A stretch of DNA of 64,000 nt from Pseudomonadota bacterium (lineage in GTDB: Bacteria > Pseudomonadota > Alphaproteobacteria > Rhizobiales > Xanthobacteraceae), in the NCBI GenBank assembly GCA_023451825.1, contig JAEXYA010000067.1, positions 62,001-126,000 of the forward strand. The letters run 5' to 3'. The translations under genes were made by a program, and so were the position numbers. Every line of letters begins with the position of its first letter. The first letter of the stretch is position 1. The notes beneath the pieces were generated by a model. The model was not told where the DNA came from, did not search any database, and worked only from the letters and a program-made list of their open reading frames with translations. This document shows positions 24,825 to 33,378 of this stretch, in pieces.

Positions 24825-24934
24825 CCGTAGGATGGGTTGAGCGCAGCGAAAACCCATCACCTTTCCCTGCAGCAGGCTCGGCCGATGGGTTTTCGCTCCG
24901 GCGCTTCGCGCCTGCGCTCAACCCATCCTACGGC
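24825..24934. repeat. Palindromic intergenic repeat, family A, copy 4
   Basis: CCGTAGGATGGGTTGAGCGCAGCG AAAACCCATC ... GATGGGTTTTCGC ... GCGCTCAACCCATCCTACGGC. Inner arm AAAACCCATC differs from the ATACCCATC of copies 1, 3 and 5 and matches copy 6, showing two subtypes. Confidence 0.85.
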
Positions 24935-24940
24935 TGCGAG

Positions 24941-26131
24941 CTATTCCCCCGCCACCAGCCCCGCGGCACGTCGGTGATTGCGGCTTGGCTTTGACTGCGC
25001 TCGCAGCCTCCGGCGCGAAAGATACAGGATGAAGCCCGTGACCGTGAACAGCGGCATCAGCGCGGCTGCAATCATGAACAGGATGCGGCCGACGAGGCCG
25101 AAAGCGGCACCGGTGTGAATGCGCAGGACTTGCATCAAAATGCTGTCGCCGACGGATTTGTCGGCATAGCGCTCCACGGAAACGACACGGCCGGTGACGC
25201 CATCGATGCGGAAATCGTCGCGGGCGACATCATGCGGCGCGTCCTTGGCCAGCGAGCGCAGGCGCACGGGGCCCGGGCCATTCGGGACCTGAAGATAGAC
25301 ATTGGCGTAGTGGTTGCCCTGATCGGTCAGGAAGGTGGCCCATGCCCGATCGATCGATGGAGTTGCCGCCTCTTCAGCAATGTTCGCCGGCTTTGTACCG
25401 CCCTTGGCTTTCGCAGGCGCCTTTGCAGCCACTGGCGGCTTGCTCGACAGCAGCCAAGTGGCACTGGCACGGTACCAGTCGTAAGACCACCATAGGCCCG
25501 TCAGGATGATCACCACATAGATCGGCAGCACCCAGGTGCCCACAACGCTATGCAGCGACCAGTGAAAGGCGCGGCCGGGCATCGCGAGATTCGGCTTCAG
25601 CCACATCCTGATGCTGCGGACGCGACGTGGCCAGCGCAGCACCATGCCGGAGATCAGCAGCACCAGCAGGCCGATCGCCGATGCGCCGGTGATCAGGCGG
25701 CCATAGCCGTTGCCATTGCCGGGCAGCAGCAGGAAGCGATGCAGGTTGCGCAGCGTGGTGAAGAAGCCCTCACCGCTGACCGGCGCAAGGATCCGGCCGT
25801 CATAGGGATCGACGAAAACCGACGACCGTTCACCAGCCTCATTGCGGGCGAAGCGCGCGCGAACGGTGGCGCCCGGTTCGCTCGACAGCAACATCAACTG
25901 GACCTTGCCGGCACCGGGCTGTCCCTGCAGCCGCGCCAAGATTTGGTCCGGCGTCAGCACAGGCGCCGAGCGCGGCTCGACCCTGGCGACATCGCGATTG
26001 AGCGCGGCGACGATCTCGTCCTCGAAGGACATCATCGCGCCGGTGAGCCCCATGACGGCAACCACCAGCGCGATCGCGAGACCGATGATGGAATGAACCT
26101 GCAGGAAGGCGGATTTGATCGGGGAGGCCAT
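24941..26131 (-). CDS. PepSY-associated membrane protein (PiuB-like)
   Basis: Product of 396 residues of the PepSY_TM family. Helix 1 AFLQVHSIIGLAIALVVAVMGLTGAMM, the HRFLLLPGNGNGYGRLITGASAIGLLVLLISG segment, and AFHWSLHSVVGTWVLPIYVVIILTGLWWSYDW with the conserved histidines; C-terminal helix RILFMIAAALMPLFTVTGFILY. Such proteins often accompany siderophore uptake and are thought to act as ferric reductases; no TonB receptor is next to it here. ATG 26131 preferred to GTG 26146. Confidence 0.88.
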   Translation of the reverse strand: MASPIKSAFLQVHSIIGLAIALVVAVMGLTGAMMSFEDEIVAALNRDVARVEPRSAPVLTPDQILARLQGQPGAGKVQLMLLSSEPGATVRARFARNEAGERSSVFVDPYDGRILAPVSGEGFFTTLRNLHRFLLLPGNGNGYGRLITGASAIGLLVLLISGMVLRWPRRVRSIRMWLKPNLAMPGRAFHWSLHSVVGTWVLPIYVVIILTGLWWSYDWYRASATWLLSSKPPVAAKAPAKAKGGTKPANIAEEAATPSIDRAWATFLTDQGNHYANVYLQVPNGPGPVRLRSLAKDAPHDVARDDFRIDGVTGRVVSVERYADKSVGDSILMQVLRIHTGAAFGLVGRILFMIAAALMPLFTVTGFILYLSRRRLRAQSKPSRNHRRAAGLVAGE

Positions 26132-26234
26132 GGGCAGCGGAAACACGGAGCTGGAGGACGAAATGCGTCGGGTCTCAGCGCCCGGTGCGGCAATGATCCA
26201 CGCTTACCGCACCGCCACAGGGCGGACCACCGCG

Positions 26235-26259
26235 CCAGTTTGTAATCGCTCCAAACTGG
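26235..26259. promoter_or_regulatory. Inverted repeat between PepSY gene and tldD
   Basis: CCAGTTT, 11-base spacer, AAACTGG in the 300-base divergent gap. Possible operator, no regulator identified; the rest of 26132-26431 shows nothing else I can support. Confidence 0.3.
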
Positions 26260-26431
26260 AACCCGTTACCTTGACGCCAAGATCTCCCAATTTGCGCTGG
26301 CATACCTATCTTCCCCGGCGAACACCTGTATCGTTCGAGATTACGCCAATGTAAGGCGACCCCAACCGGGGTTGCCGCTACAAGGTGAAACCGCCTTCCG
26401 GCACCGCAATGCCTGCCGTTTTGGAGCCTGC

Positions 26432-27859
26432 ATGACCAGCCTCGTCACCACCTCCCTGCTCGACCGCGCCAATCTCGATCGTGACGAGGTCCGCCGTGAA
26501 CTTTTGCGGGGGCTGCAGGGCGCGGATGATGGCGAACTTTTTCTCGAATACAGCCAGAGCGAAGCGCTCGGCTTCGACAACGGCCGGCTGAAACAGGCGA
26601 CCTATGACACAGCGCAGGGTTTTGGCCTCCGCGCCGTCAAGGACGATGCGGTCGGCTATGCGCATTCCTCGGATGTGTCGATCCCGGCGCTGATCCGCGC
26701 GGCGGACGCCGTAAATGCGGTGCGCGGCGGCTATGCCGGCACCTTCGCTGCTGCTCCCTCTCACACCAATGTGAAGCTCTACAACGACGACAATCCGCTC
26801 GATGCGCCCGGCTTCGAGGCCAAGGTGAAGCTTTTGGCCGAGATCGATGCGTATGTCCGCGACAAGGACCCGCGCGTGCGCCAGGTCTCGGTGTCGCTCG
26901 GTGCGAGTTGGCAGGTCGTCGAGATCATCCGCCCGGATGGCGAGAGCTACCGCGACATCCGTCCGCTGGTGCGCGTGAACATCACCGTCGTCGCTGGCCA
27001 GGGTGACCGGCAGGAAAGCGGCAGCAAGGGCTATGGCGGCCGCGAGGGCTATGCCCGCTTCATCGAAAGCGCCAATTGGCGCGCCGCGGCCGATGGCGCG
27101 CTGCGCGAGGCCGTGGTCAACCTCGACTCGATCCCCGCCCCTGCCGGCGAAATGGATGTGGTACTTGGACCCGGCTGGCCCGGCGTGATGCTGCATGAAG
27201 CGGTCGGCCACGGGCTCGAAGGCGACTTCAATCGCAAGAAGACATCCGCATTTGCCGGCCTGCTCGGCCAGCAAGTCGCCGCCAAGGGCGTCACGGTGGT
27301 GGATGACGGCACCATCTCATCGCGCCGCGGCTCGCTCTCCATCGATGACGAGGGCACGCCCACCAACCGCACCACGCTGATCGAGGACGGGATCCTGGTG
27401 GGCTATATGCAGGACCGCCAGAATGCGCGCCTGATGGGCATGAAGCCCACCGGCAACGGCCGCCGCCAGGGCTATGCCCATGTGCCGATGCCGCGCATGA
27501 CCAACACCTATATGCTGGCCGGCCAACGCGATCCCGCCGAAATCCTCGCATCCGTGAAGAACGGCATCTATGCCGTGAACTTCGGCGGCGGTCAGGTGGA
27601 CATCACCTCGGGCAAATACGTGTTTCAGTGCACCGAGGCCTACAAGATCGAGAACGGCAGGATCGGCGCACCGCTGAAAGGCGCGATGATGATCGGCAAT
27701 GGCCCCACCGACCTGCACCGCATCAGCATGATCGGCAACGATCTGGCCCTCGATGACGGCATCGGGACCTGCGGCAAGCACGGCCAGGGCGTGCCGGTGG
27801 GTGTCGGCCAGCCGACGCTGCGCATGGACAAGGTGACGATCGGAGGAACGGGCCAGTGA
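26432..27859 (+). CDS. tldD: Metalloprotease TldD
   Basis: Zinc protease that with TldE/PmbA degrades unfolded peptides and, in some hosts, cleaves RiPP leaders and matures antitoxin-like peptides. The 475-residue product carries HEAVGH around residue 255 (in MLHEAVGHGLEGDF), and the C-terminal half has the family's FGGGQVDITSGKYVFQCTEAY. ATG 26432 with GGAG at 26423-26426. No tldE nearby, as is usual. Overlaps lepB by four bases (GTGA). Confidence 0.95.
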   Translation: MTSLVTTSLLDRANLDRDEVRRELLRGLQGADDGELFLEYSQSEALGFDNGRLKQATYDTAQGFGLRAVKDDAVGYAHSSDVSIPALIRAADAVNAVRGGYAGTFAAAPSHTNVKLYNDDNPLDAPGFEAKVKLLAEIDAYVRDKDPRVRQVSVSLGASWQVVEIIRPDGESYRDIRPLVRVNITVVAGQGDRQESGSKGYGGREGYARFIESANWRAAADGALREAVVNLDSIPAPAGEMDVVLGPGWPGVMLHEAVGHGLEGDFNRKKTSAFAGLLGQQVAAKGVTVVDDGTISSRRGSLSIDDEGTPTNRTTLIEDGILVGYMQDRQNARLMGMKPTGNGRRQGYAHVPMPRMTNTYMLAGQRDPAEILASVKNGIYAVNFGGGQVDITSGKYVFQCTEAYKIENGRIGAPLKGAMMIGNGPTDLHRISMIGNDLALDDGIGTCGKHGQGVPVGVGQPTLRMDKVTIGGTGQ

Positions 27860-28635
27860 GCACGGACGCAACGACCGAGAGCACGGCGACCAGCACCGCA
27901 AAACGCTGGGGCAGCCAGATCGCGCAGATCGCCGCCATTGTCGGCATCGTGTTTCTCGGCAAGGGTGCGCTGGCCGAACCGTTCTATGTCCCGTCCGCTT
28001 CAATGGAGCCGACACTGCTGATCGGCGACGCGCTGTTGGCGACGAAGTTTCCCTATGGCTATTCCACCGCTTCGCTGCCGATCCATGTGGCCTTCCCCGA
28101 AACCGGCCGCGTCTTCGCATCGACGCCGAAGCGCGGCGACGTGGTCGTGTTCCGCTGGCCCGGCGACCGCTCGCAGGTCTGGGTGAAGCGCGTGGTCGGC
28201 CTGCCCGGCGATCACGTCGAACTGCGCGGCGGCCAGGTCTGGATCAATGGCAAGGCGGCAGCCGTGCAGGCCGATGGCATCGGCGCCGCCGAGGACGACA
28301 GCGGCAGTTCGGAGCCGGCCCAGCGCTATGTGGAGACGCTGCCCGGCGGCGTCGCGCATCCGATCTTCAAGCTGCGCAACAACGGCCGGCTCGATAACAC
28401 GCCGGATGTCACCGTGCCCGCCGGCCATCTGTTCGTGATGGGCGACAACCGCGACAATTCCGCCGACAGCCGCGTGCCGGTCCGTCAGGGCGGCGTCGGC
28501 ATGTTGCCGATGGACAATCTCGTCGGCCGCGTCGATGCCATTGTCGGCTCATGGGATCTCGGCGTCCGCAGTCAGCCGGTCACCAATTGGTGGTCCGGCC
28601 TGCGCTTCGCGCGGTTCTTCACCGGCGTGCATTGA
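27856..28635 (+). CDS. lepB: Signal peptidase I
   Basis: Membrane serine protease cleaving Sec/Tat signal peptides. S26 landmarks: one N-terminal helix (IAAIVGIVFLGKGALA), the nucleophile Ser49 in PSASMEPTLLIGD, the general-base Lys112 in VWVKRVVGLPGD, and GDNRDNSADSR. 259 residues. GTG start overlaps the tldD stop, so translation is coupled. Rhizobial genomes usually carry more than one lepB-type gene, so this may not be the only one. Confidence 0.95.
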   Translation: MSTDATTESTATSTAKRWGSQIAQIAAIVGIVFLGKGALAEPFYVPSASMEPTLLIGDALLATKFPYGYSTASLPIHVAFPETGRVFASTPKRGDVVVFRWPGDRSQVWVKRVVGLPGDHVELRGGQVWINGKAAAVQADGIGAAEDDSGSSEPAQRYVETLPGGVAHPIFKLRNNGRLDNTPDVTVPAGHLFVMGDNRDNSADSRVPVRQGGVGMLPMDNLVGRVDAIVGSWDLGVRSQPVTNWWSGLRFARFFTGVH

Positions 28636-28640
28636 GCGCG

Positions 28641-28988
28641 ATGACCTTCGACGAGGTCCGCACCGTCGCGCTGGCATGGCCGGAGGTCGAGGACGGCACG
28701 TCCTACGGCACGCCCGCACTCAAGGTGCGGAAGAAGCTGCTGGCCCGCCTGAAGGAAGATGGCGAGACGCTTGTAATGCCCGGCGTGCCGCATGAGGAGC
28801 GCGCGATGCTGGTCGAAAGCCAGCCGAAGATCTTCGGCTTCACCGACCACTATCGCGACTACCCGATCGTGCTGATCAGCCTCGCCAACGCGAAACGCGT
28901 GCATGTGGAGCCGTTCCTGCGACGGCACTGGCTGACGCTGGCATCAAAAGCCGCCCGCAAAGCGTATGAGGCCGACAATCAGAAATAA
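28641..28988 (+). CDS. MmcQ/YjbR family protein
   Basis: Product of 115 residues with MTFDEVRTVALAWPEVEDGTSYGTPALKV, the typical opening of YjbR (CyaY-like fold, suspected DNA binding), and HVEPFLRRHWLTLASKA at the end. Starts five bases after lepB. Its 3' end overlaps the convergent DUF6644-like gene by ten bases. Confidence 0.88.
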   Translation: MTFDEVRTVALAWPEVEDGTSYGTPALKVRKKLLARLKEDGETLVMPGVPHEERAMLVESQPKIFGFTDHYRDYPIVLISLANAKRVHVEPFLRRHWLTLASKAARKAYEADNQK

Positions 28989-29470
28989 GCGATGGCGCGG
29001 CCGCAGATCGCGACGCTGAGCCAGATTGCCAGCGAGGCCAGTGCACCTTGCCGCGCCCCTGCCGGCATCGGCGCCAGTGGCGGCAAGGCCGCGACCTTCG
29101 GCATGATCGCGCGCTCGACCCAGACGATATTCAACAAGCCGAGAACGATCAGCCCGACCTTGATCTGGAACACACGGTTGAGCACGACATGGCTGGCCTC
29201 GGCGGTGAACAGCACCAAGCCAGTGACGACCAGGCCGACAAAAGCGGCCACCGCGAACTGCCGCGCCTTGCGTAGCAGCGGACCGGGCGCCGCTGCGGAG
29301 AGGCCACCGGCGAGGCGCGTATCCATCACGGCAATGGCGCCGGCGAAGAAAACCAGCGCGACGATGTGGCCGACATTGGCGACCATATAGAGCCAGCGCG
29401 ACTGCCGGATCGCGGCGCCGATGGTCGATGCTTCCATCGCCACGAATAATGCAGGAGCGGCTTCCGTCAT
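28979..29470 (-). CDS. DUF6644-like four-helix membrane protein
   Basis: Product of 163 residues with four hydrophobic helices: LYMVANVGHIVALVFFAGAIAVMD (His in helix 1), FAVAAFVGLVVTGLVLFTAEA, NRVFQIKVGLIVLGLLNIVW and a C-terminal helix. The opening STIGAAIRQSRWLYMVANVGH is characteristic of a Rhizobiales family (DUF6644) of unknown function; the histidines could suggest heme, but this is speculation. Co-directional with the DUF6152 gene 11 bases away, so probably an operon. Confidence 0.8.
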   Translation of the reverse strand: MTEAAPALFVAMEASTIGAAIRQSRWLYMVANVGHIVALVFFAGAIAVMDTRLAGGLSAAAPGPLLRKARQFAVAAFVGLVVTGLVLFTAEASHVVLNRVFQIKVGLIVLGLLNIVWVERAIMPKVAALPPLAPMPAGARQGALASLAIWLSVAICGRAIAYF

Positions 29471-29481
29471 CGGGCGCGCCG

Positions 29482-29841
29482 CTAGCGGAGTTCGTATGTC
29501 TTGCCGTCCACCGTGATGCGCTCGGCGCGCATCTCGTCTTTCTCGACCGTGGAGGGATAGCCGTAAGCCGATGCCGTCTTGCCGACGGCAACCACGTCAG
29601 CGGAAGCGCCGCGCGATGACATGCGCGAGGTCGGTGCCAGAGTCACCGTCCATGCCTTGTCGCTGCCTTTGATGACGACGGTGGCATGCGGGTTCTCGAA
29701 TTTCAGGCTTTCGATCGGGCCGGTCACCGTGACCGGCTTGGCCGCGTCATAGCTGCCCCAGCCATGATGCGCCACGGCGGCTGCCGTCGTGAGAGTGATC
29801 AGGGCCATGCCGCCAAAGGCGGTGCGAAGAATACGCGTCAT
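29482..29841 (-). CDS. DUF6152 family exported protein
   Basis: Product of 119 residues: signal peptide ending AAAVAHHG, then AHHGWGSYDAAKPVTVTGPIE and FENPHATVVIKG, typical of the DUF6152 family. Start at ATG 29841 with GGAG upstream; the longer open frame before it is a shadow of the PAN-domain gene. Probably periplasmic partner of the DUF6644 membrane protein; the two families are commonly neighbours. Confidence 0.85.
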   Translation of the reverse strand: MTRILRTAFGGMALITLTTAAAVAHHGWGSYDAAKPVTVTGPIESLKFENPHATVVIKGSDKAWTVTLAPTSRMSSRGASADVVAVGKTASAYGYPSTVEKDEMRAERITVDGKTYELR

Positions 29842-29876
29842 CTGTGATCTCCGTTGCTGGCGACTATGGTCCGACG

Positions 29877-30428
29877 TCACCTGATAACACCCGAAATATA
29901 TCCGGGCCGGCGACGCGGCGGCTTGATGTCGTTCTTCAGGAAACAGCGTGCATTCTTGCCAGCATAGCCTGGCCGGGCAAAGCTCCAGGCGCGGCATTTG
30001 TTGTCGTCCTTGCAGGCGTCGCGGCAGATATCGCCGCGCTCGGCCCTGTCCTCGTTCTTCACCTCGAACGAGCGATAGTCGCCGCCCCATCGATCCGTCG
30101 AAATCTCGACAGGTCCGCTACGCGGCTCGATGACGCCGGCGCCACGGACGCCGGACACACAGCAATAGCTCTGGATGCGCGGCGGGACCTTGTCCTTGAG
30201 CCAGCACACGGCGTTTTCGGAATTGTCGCTGGGATAATTGAAGCTCCAGGCCCGGCACTTCCTGTCGCGCTCGCAGATCAGCGCACATTCGGCGGGATCG
30301 CCGGACATCGACACCGAGCGCTGATAATCGCCGCCCGGCCGGTCGAAATTGGTCTGCGCCTGCGCAGGCGCCGCCAGCACCAGCAGAACAAGGGCGGCCC
30401 AACACGCTCCGAACAGGCGGCTAAACAT
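29877..30428 (-). CDS. Secreted protein with two PAN/Apple domains
   Basis: Product of 183 residues. Signal peptide (LVLLVLAAPAQAQ), then two tandem PAN-type domains of about 75 residues: domain 1 with RPGGDYQRSVSMSGDPAECALICERDRKCRAWSF, domain 2 with DRWGGDYRSFEVKNEDRAERGDICRDACKDDNKCRAWSF. Each has the four core cysteines. PAN domains bind proteins or carbohydrates. Both repeats share GGDY...C...C...CRAWSF, so a recent duplication is plausible. ATG 30428 fixed by the signal peptide. Confidence 0.85.
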   Translation of the reverse strand: MFSRLFGACWAALVLLVLAAPAQAQTNFDRPGGDYQRSVSMSGDPAECALICERDRKCRAWSFNYPSDNSENAVCWLKDKVPPRIQSYCCVSGVRGAGVIEPRSGPVEISTDRWGGDYRSFEVKNEDRAERGDICRDACKDDNKCRAWSFARPGYAGKNARCFLKNDIKPPRRRPGYISGVIR

Positions 30429-30549
30429 GCAAACGGGCTTCCGGCTGGTGGCGACAGGGCGAATGACGAGCCCTATTGGAACGCGCGACACCTGTACGCC
30501 CGATGAACGGATTGACAGAATTCGCCCGCCCAACTCACAAGCGCTTGAG

Positions 30550-31920
30550 CTAGAAGCAATATTCCTTGTAGGCGGGGGTCACCGAGCCGCCCCAGGCGCC
30601 GTTGAACTTGGCGAGCATTTCCTCGGCGGGGGTCTTGCCGCTGTCGATGATGCGGTCGAGCGGCATCAGGTGGCGGGTTTCGTCCCTGCCATTGGCATCG
30701 AGTTTGGCGCGGCGGCGCAGGCCGCCATGGGCGATGGCCAGGCATTCCTTGGCGATCTCGAACAGATAGCGGTCCTTGACCCGGGCTTTGAAGCCGAAGC
30801 GCGGAACATCATCGCGCAATGCCTGACGCTCCGGCGCGGTCCAGTGCCTGGCAATGTCCCAGGCCGCATCGAGTGCAACATCGTCGTAAAGCAGCCCGAC
30901 CCAGAAGGCCGACAACGCCGGCAGGCGATCCGAGGTCACGCCATCGGCGCCGCGCATCTCGAGATAGCGCTTGAGGCGAACTTCCGGGAAGATCGTGGAA
31001 AGATGGTTGGCCCAGTCGGACAATGTCGGCTTCTCGCCGGGCATCTTGTCGTTCTTGCCTTCGAAGAAGGCGCGGAACGAGGAGCCGGAGACGTCGATGT
31101 AAGTGTCGCCGCGCTTGACGAAATACATCGGCACATCGAGCGCGTAATCGACCCAGCGCTCAAAACCCATGCCGGACTCAAACGCCCATGGCAGCATGCC
31201 CGAGCGGTTGTTGTCGGTGTCGCGCCAGATTTCCGAGCGGAAAGACAGGAAGCCGTTCGGCTTGCCTTCGGTGAAGGGCGAATTGGCGAACAGCGCCGTC
31301 GCCACCGGCTGCAGCACCAGCGAGACACGCAGCTTCTTGACCATGTCGGCTTCCGACGAGAAGTCGAGATTGGTCTGCACGGTGCAGGTCCGATACATCA
31401 TGTCGAGGCCGTACTGACCGACCTTCGGCATGTAGTTGGTCATGATCTTGTAGCGGCCCTTGGGCATCACCGGGATCTGCGCCCGCGACCAGGACGGCGT
31501 GAGGCCGAGGCCGAGGAAACCGATACCGAGCGGCGTCGCCACTTCGCGCACCTGCGCGAGATGCGCCATCAATTCGGCCTGGGTCTGGTGCACGGTCTCC
31601 ACCGGCGCGCCGGACAATTCGAACTGCCCGCCCGGCTCCAGCGAAATGGCGCCGCCCCCGGTGACATCATAGAGGCCGATGATGTTGCGGCCTTCCATGA
31701 TCGGCTCCCAGCCGAGCAGATGCTTCATGCCATTGAGCAAGGCTTCGATGCCGTGCGAGCCGTCGTAAGGCACGGGGTTGTGGCCCTCGAGCGTGAAAGG
31801 CGTCTTCTCATGCTCGGTGCCGATGCGGAATTCGTCCGCAGGCTTCACGCCCGCTTCCAGCCACGCCACGAGTTCGTCGCGCGACTGCAGCGGCGTCATA
31901 TCGAGTTGGTCACGCGCCAT
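30550..31920 (-). CDS. Glutamate-cysteine ligase (plant/alphaproteobacterial class)
   Basis: ATP-dependent ligase for the first step of glutathione synthesis, 456 residues, close to the class shared by Rhizobiales and plants. Features: EFRIGTEHEKTPFTLEGHNPVPYDGSHGI, the nucleotide/substrate motif YDVTGGGAISLEPGGQFELSGAP and the C-terminal RRRAKLDANGRDETRHLMPL. ATG 31920 chosen since MARDQ precedes the conserved core. Next to the MarR-GST pair, consistent with a glutathione theme. Confidence 0.93.
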   Translation of the reverse strand: MARDQLDMTPLQSRDELVAWLEAGVKPADEFRIGTEHEKTPFTLEGHNPVPYDGSHGIEALLNGMKHLLGWEPIMEGRNIIGLYDVTGGGAISLEPGGQFELSGAPVETVHQTQAELMAHLAQVREVATPLGIGFLGLGLTPSWSRAQIPVMPKGRYKIMTNYMPKVGQYGLDMMYRTCTVQTNLDFSSEADMVKKLRVSLVLQPVATALFANSPFTEGKPNGFLSFRSEIWRDTDNNRSGMLPWAFESGMGFERWVDYALDVPMYFVKRGDTYIDVSGSSFRAFFEGKNDKMPGEKPTLSDWANHLSTIFPEVRLKRYLEMRGADGVTSDRLPALSAFWVGLLYDDVALDAAWDIARHWTAPERQALRDDVPRFGFKARVKDRYLFEIAKECLAIAHGGLRRRAKLDANGRDETRHLMPLDRIIDSGKTPAEEMLAKFNGAWGGSVTPAYKEYCF

Positions 31921-32016
31921 GGGAAGTCCAGTCAAAGGGCGCTGCAATCCGATGCGCGCAGTGTCGGGGACGCCGGCGATCCGATCGGGACGCCAGCGCA
32001 GGGAAAATCTGAAACA

Positions 32017-32514
32017 TCATCGCGCCGGAATGGCGTCTTTGGCGACCGGCGCAGAACCTGCCGGCGTGTCATGACATGCGCAACCGAGCCGGTCCAGCAG
32101 GCCGCAGAGCTTTGCTGCATCTGCGTCGGTGAGCTTGGAGCCGACATGCTTTTCAATGGCCACCGCATAGGCGCTGCCCATCTTCTTGTGCAACTCGCGC
32201 CCGGCCGCGGTGATCTCCACAAACAGGCCACGCTTGTCCATCTTGCACTCGCGGCGCTCCGCCAGCCCCTCATCGACCAGCCGGTCGATCAGCCGTGAGG
32301 TGGAGTATTGCGGTATCAGCATCTGCTTTTCGAGTTCGACGGGGCGCAGCTCGCCATTCGGCGCGCGCGACAATTCCATCAGCGCATCGAACCAGGCGAG
32401 CGGCGGAAAGCCGGCGCGCTTCAGATCCTGCTCGACACAGTCCAGCACCCGGCTCTGCACCCGCATCAGGCGGATCCAGGCCGCGGAGGCCTCGGTGGAA
32501 GGTTTACGTTTCAT
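32017..32514 (-). CDS. MarR-family transcriptional regulator
   Basis: Product of 165 residues, winged helix-turn-helix: WFDALMELSRAPNGELRPVELEKQM then YSTSRLIDRLVDEGLAERRECKMDKRGLFVEITAAGR (recognition helix and wing). C-terminal extension has two cysteines (CGLLDRLGCACHD), perhaps redox-sensing. Divergent from the glutathione S-transferase gene; the perfect palindrome at 32548 between them is its likely operator, so it probably represses gst and itself. Confidence 0.92.
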   Translation of the reverse strand: MKRKPSTEASAAWIRLMRVQSRVLDCVEQDLKRAGFPPLAWFDALMELSRAPNGELRPVELEKQMLIPQYSTSRLIDRLVDEGLAERRECKMDKRGLFVEITAAGRELHKKMGSAYAVAIEKHVGSKLTDADAAKLCGLLDRLGCACHDTPAGSAPVAKDAIPAR

Positions 32515-32547
32515 CACACAGTCCAAATGGAGGCTTATCCTAGCCAC

Positions 32548-32565
32548 TTGATGCATCTGCATCAA
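32548..32565. promoter_or_regulatory. MarR-type palindrome between marR and gst
   Basis: Perfect 18-base palindrome TTGATGCA-TC-TGCATCAA in the 123-base divergent region, 34 bases upstream of the marR start. Size and symmetry match MarR-family operators. Binding is inferred. Confidence 0.7.
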
Positions 32566-32637
32566 TCTTGACTATTCCATGCCGTTGCATTTAGTCACGA
32601 GCCGGCGTTACCCCAACGTCCTTAAGGAGAAATTTCG

Positions 32638-33252
32638 ATGAAGCTGTATTATTCGCCCGGCGCCTGCTCGCTGTCGCCGCATATCGCACTTCTCGAAGCC
32701 GGCCTGCCTTACGATCTCGTGAAGGTCGACCTCAAGGCCAAGAAACTGGAAAGCGGCGACGACTACCTCGCCGTCAACCCGAAGGGCCAGGTCCCTGCCC
32801 TGGGCCTCAAAGACGGCGAATTGGTCACCGAAGGTCCAGTGATCGTCCAATACATCGCCGATCAGGCCGCGGCCAAGAACCTGGCGCCGGCCGATGGCAG
32901 CCCGGAACGTCGCAAGCTGCAGGAGCTGCTCACCTTCGTGAACGGCGAGCTGCACAAGAATTTCTCGCCGCTGTTCCAGCCGATCTTTACCGATGACGTG
33001 AAGGATTTCTTCCGTACCCGCCTGACTGGCAAGTTCAAGTATCTCGACGGCCAGCTGGCCGGCAATGACTACCTGATGGGCAAGCAGTTCACGGTCGCCG
33101 ACGGCTACCTGTTCACGATGCTGCGCTGGGCCGACGCCCACAAGCTCGACCTCTCCGCATTTAAGAACCTGATGGCCTACAAAGACCGCGTCGCCGCGCG
33201 CCCGAAGGTGCAGGAAGCGCTGGAGAAGGAAGGCCTGATGAAGGCTGCGTAA
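32638..33252 (+). CDS. Glutathione S-transferase, beta class
   Basis: Product of 204 residues closely resembling E. coli GstA: MKLYYSPGACSLSPHI with catalytic Cys10, AVNPKGQVPAL, and TEGPVIVQYIAD as the glutathione site; C-terminal VADGYLFTMLRWA. AAGGAGA seven bases before ATG. Followed by an intrinsic terminator. Likely derepressed by electrophiles through the divergent MarR. Confidence 0.95.
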   Translation: MKLYYSPGACSLSPHIALLEAGLPYDLVKVDLKAKKLESGDDYLAVNPKGQVPALGLKDGELVTEGPVIVQYIADQAAAKNLAPADGSPERRKLQELLTFVNGELHKNFSPLFQPIFTDDVKDFFRTRLTGKFKYLDGQLAGNDYLMGKQFTVADGYLFTMLRWADAHKLDLSAFKNLMAYKDRVAARPKVQEALEKEGLMKAA

Positions 33253-33275
33253 GCAGCTTCATCGACCGATTTTGC

Positions 33276-33303
33276 AAGGGCCGGCGACGAGCCGGCCCTT
33301 TTT
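33276..33303 (+). terminator. Intrinsic terminator of gst
   Basis: AAGGGCCGGC / GCCGGCCCTT stem, loop GACGA, TTTTT tail, 24 bases after the gst stop. Confidence 0.92.
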
Positions 33304-33378
33304 GTTCTGCTATCCACGCCGCCTCCGGGTTCCCTGCGGGGCCTTTCACTTTGCGCCCTTTGCCCCCACATAGGCCCC

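Noticed and set aside
30349..32298. Plus-strand open frame of 649 codons
   Set aside because: Antisense to the glutamate-cysteine ligase and MarR genes, both with clear family motifs.
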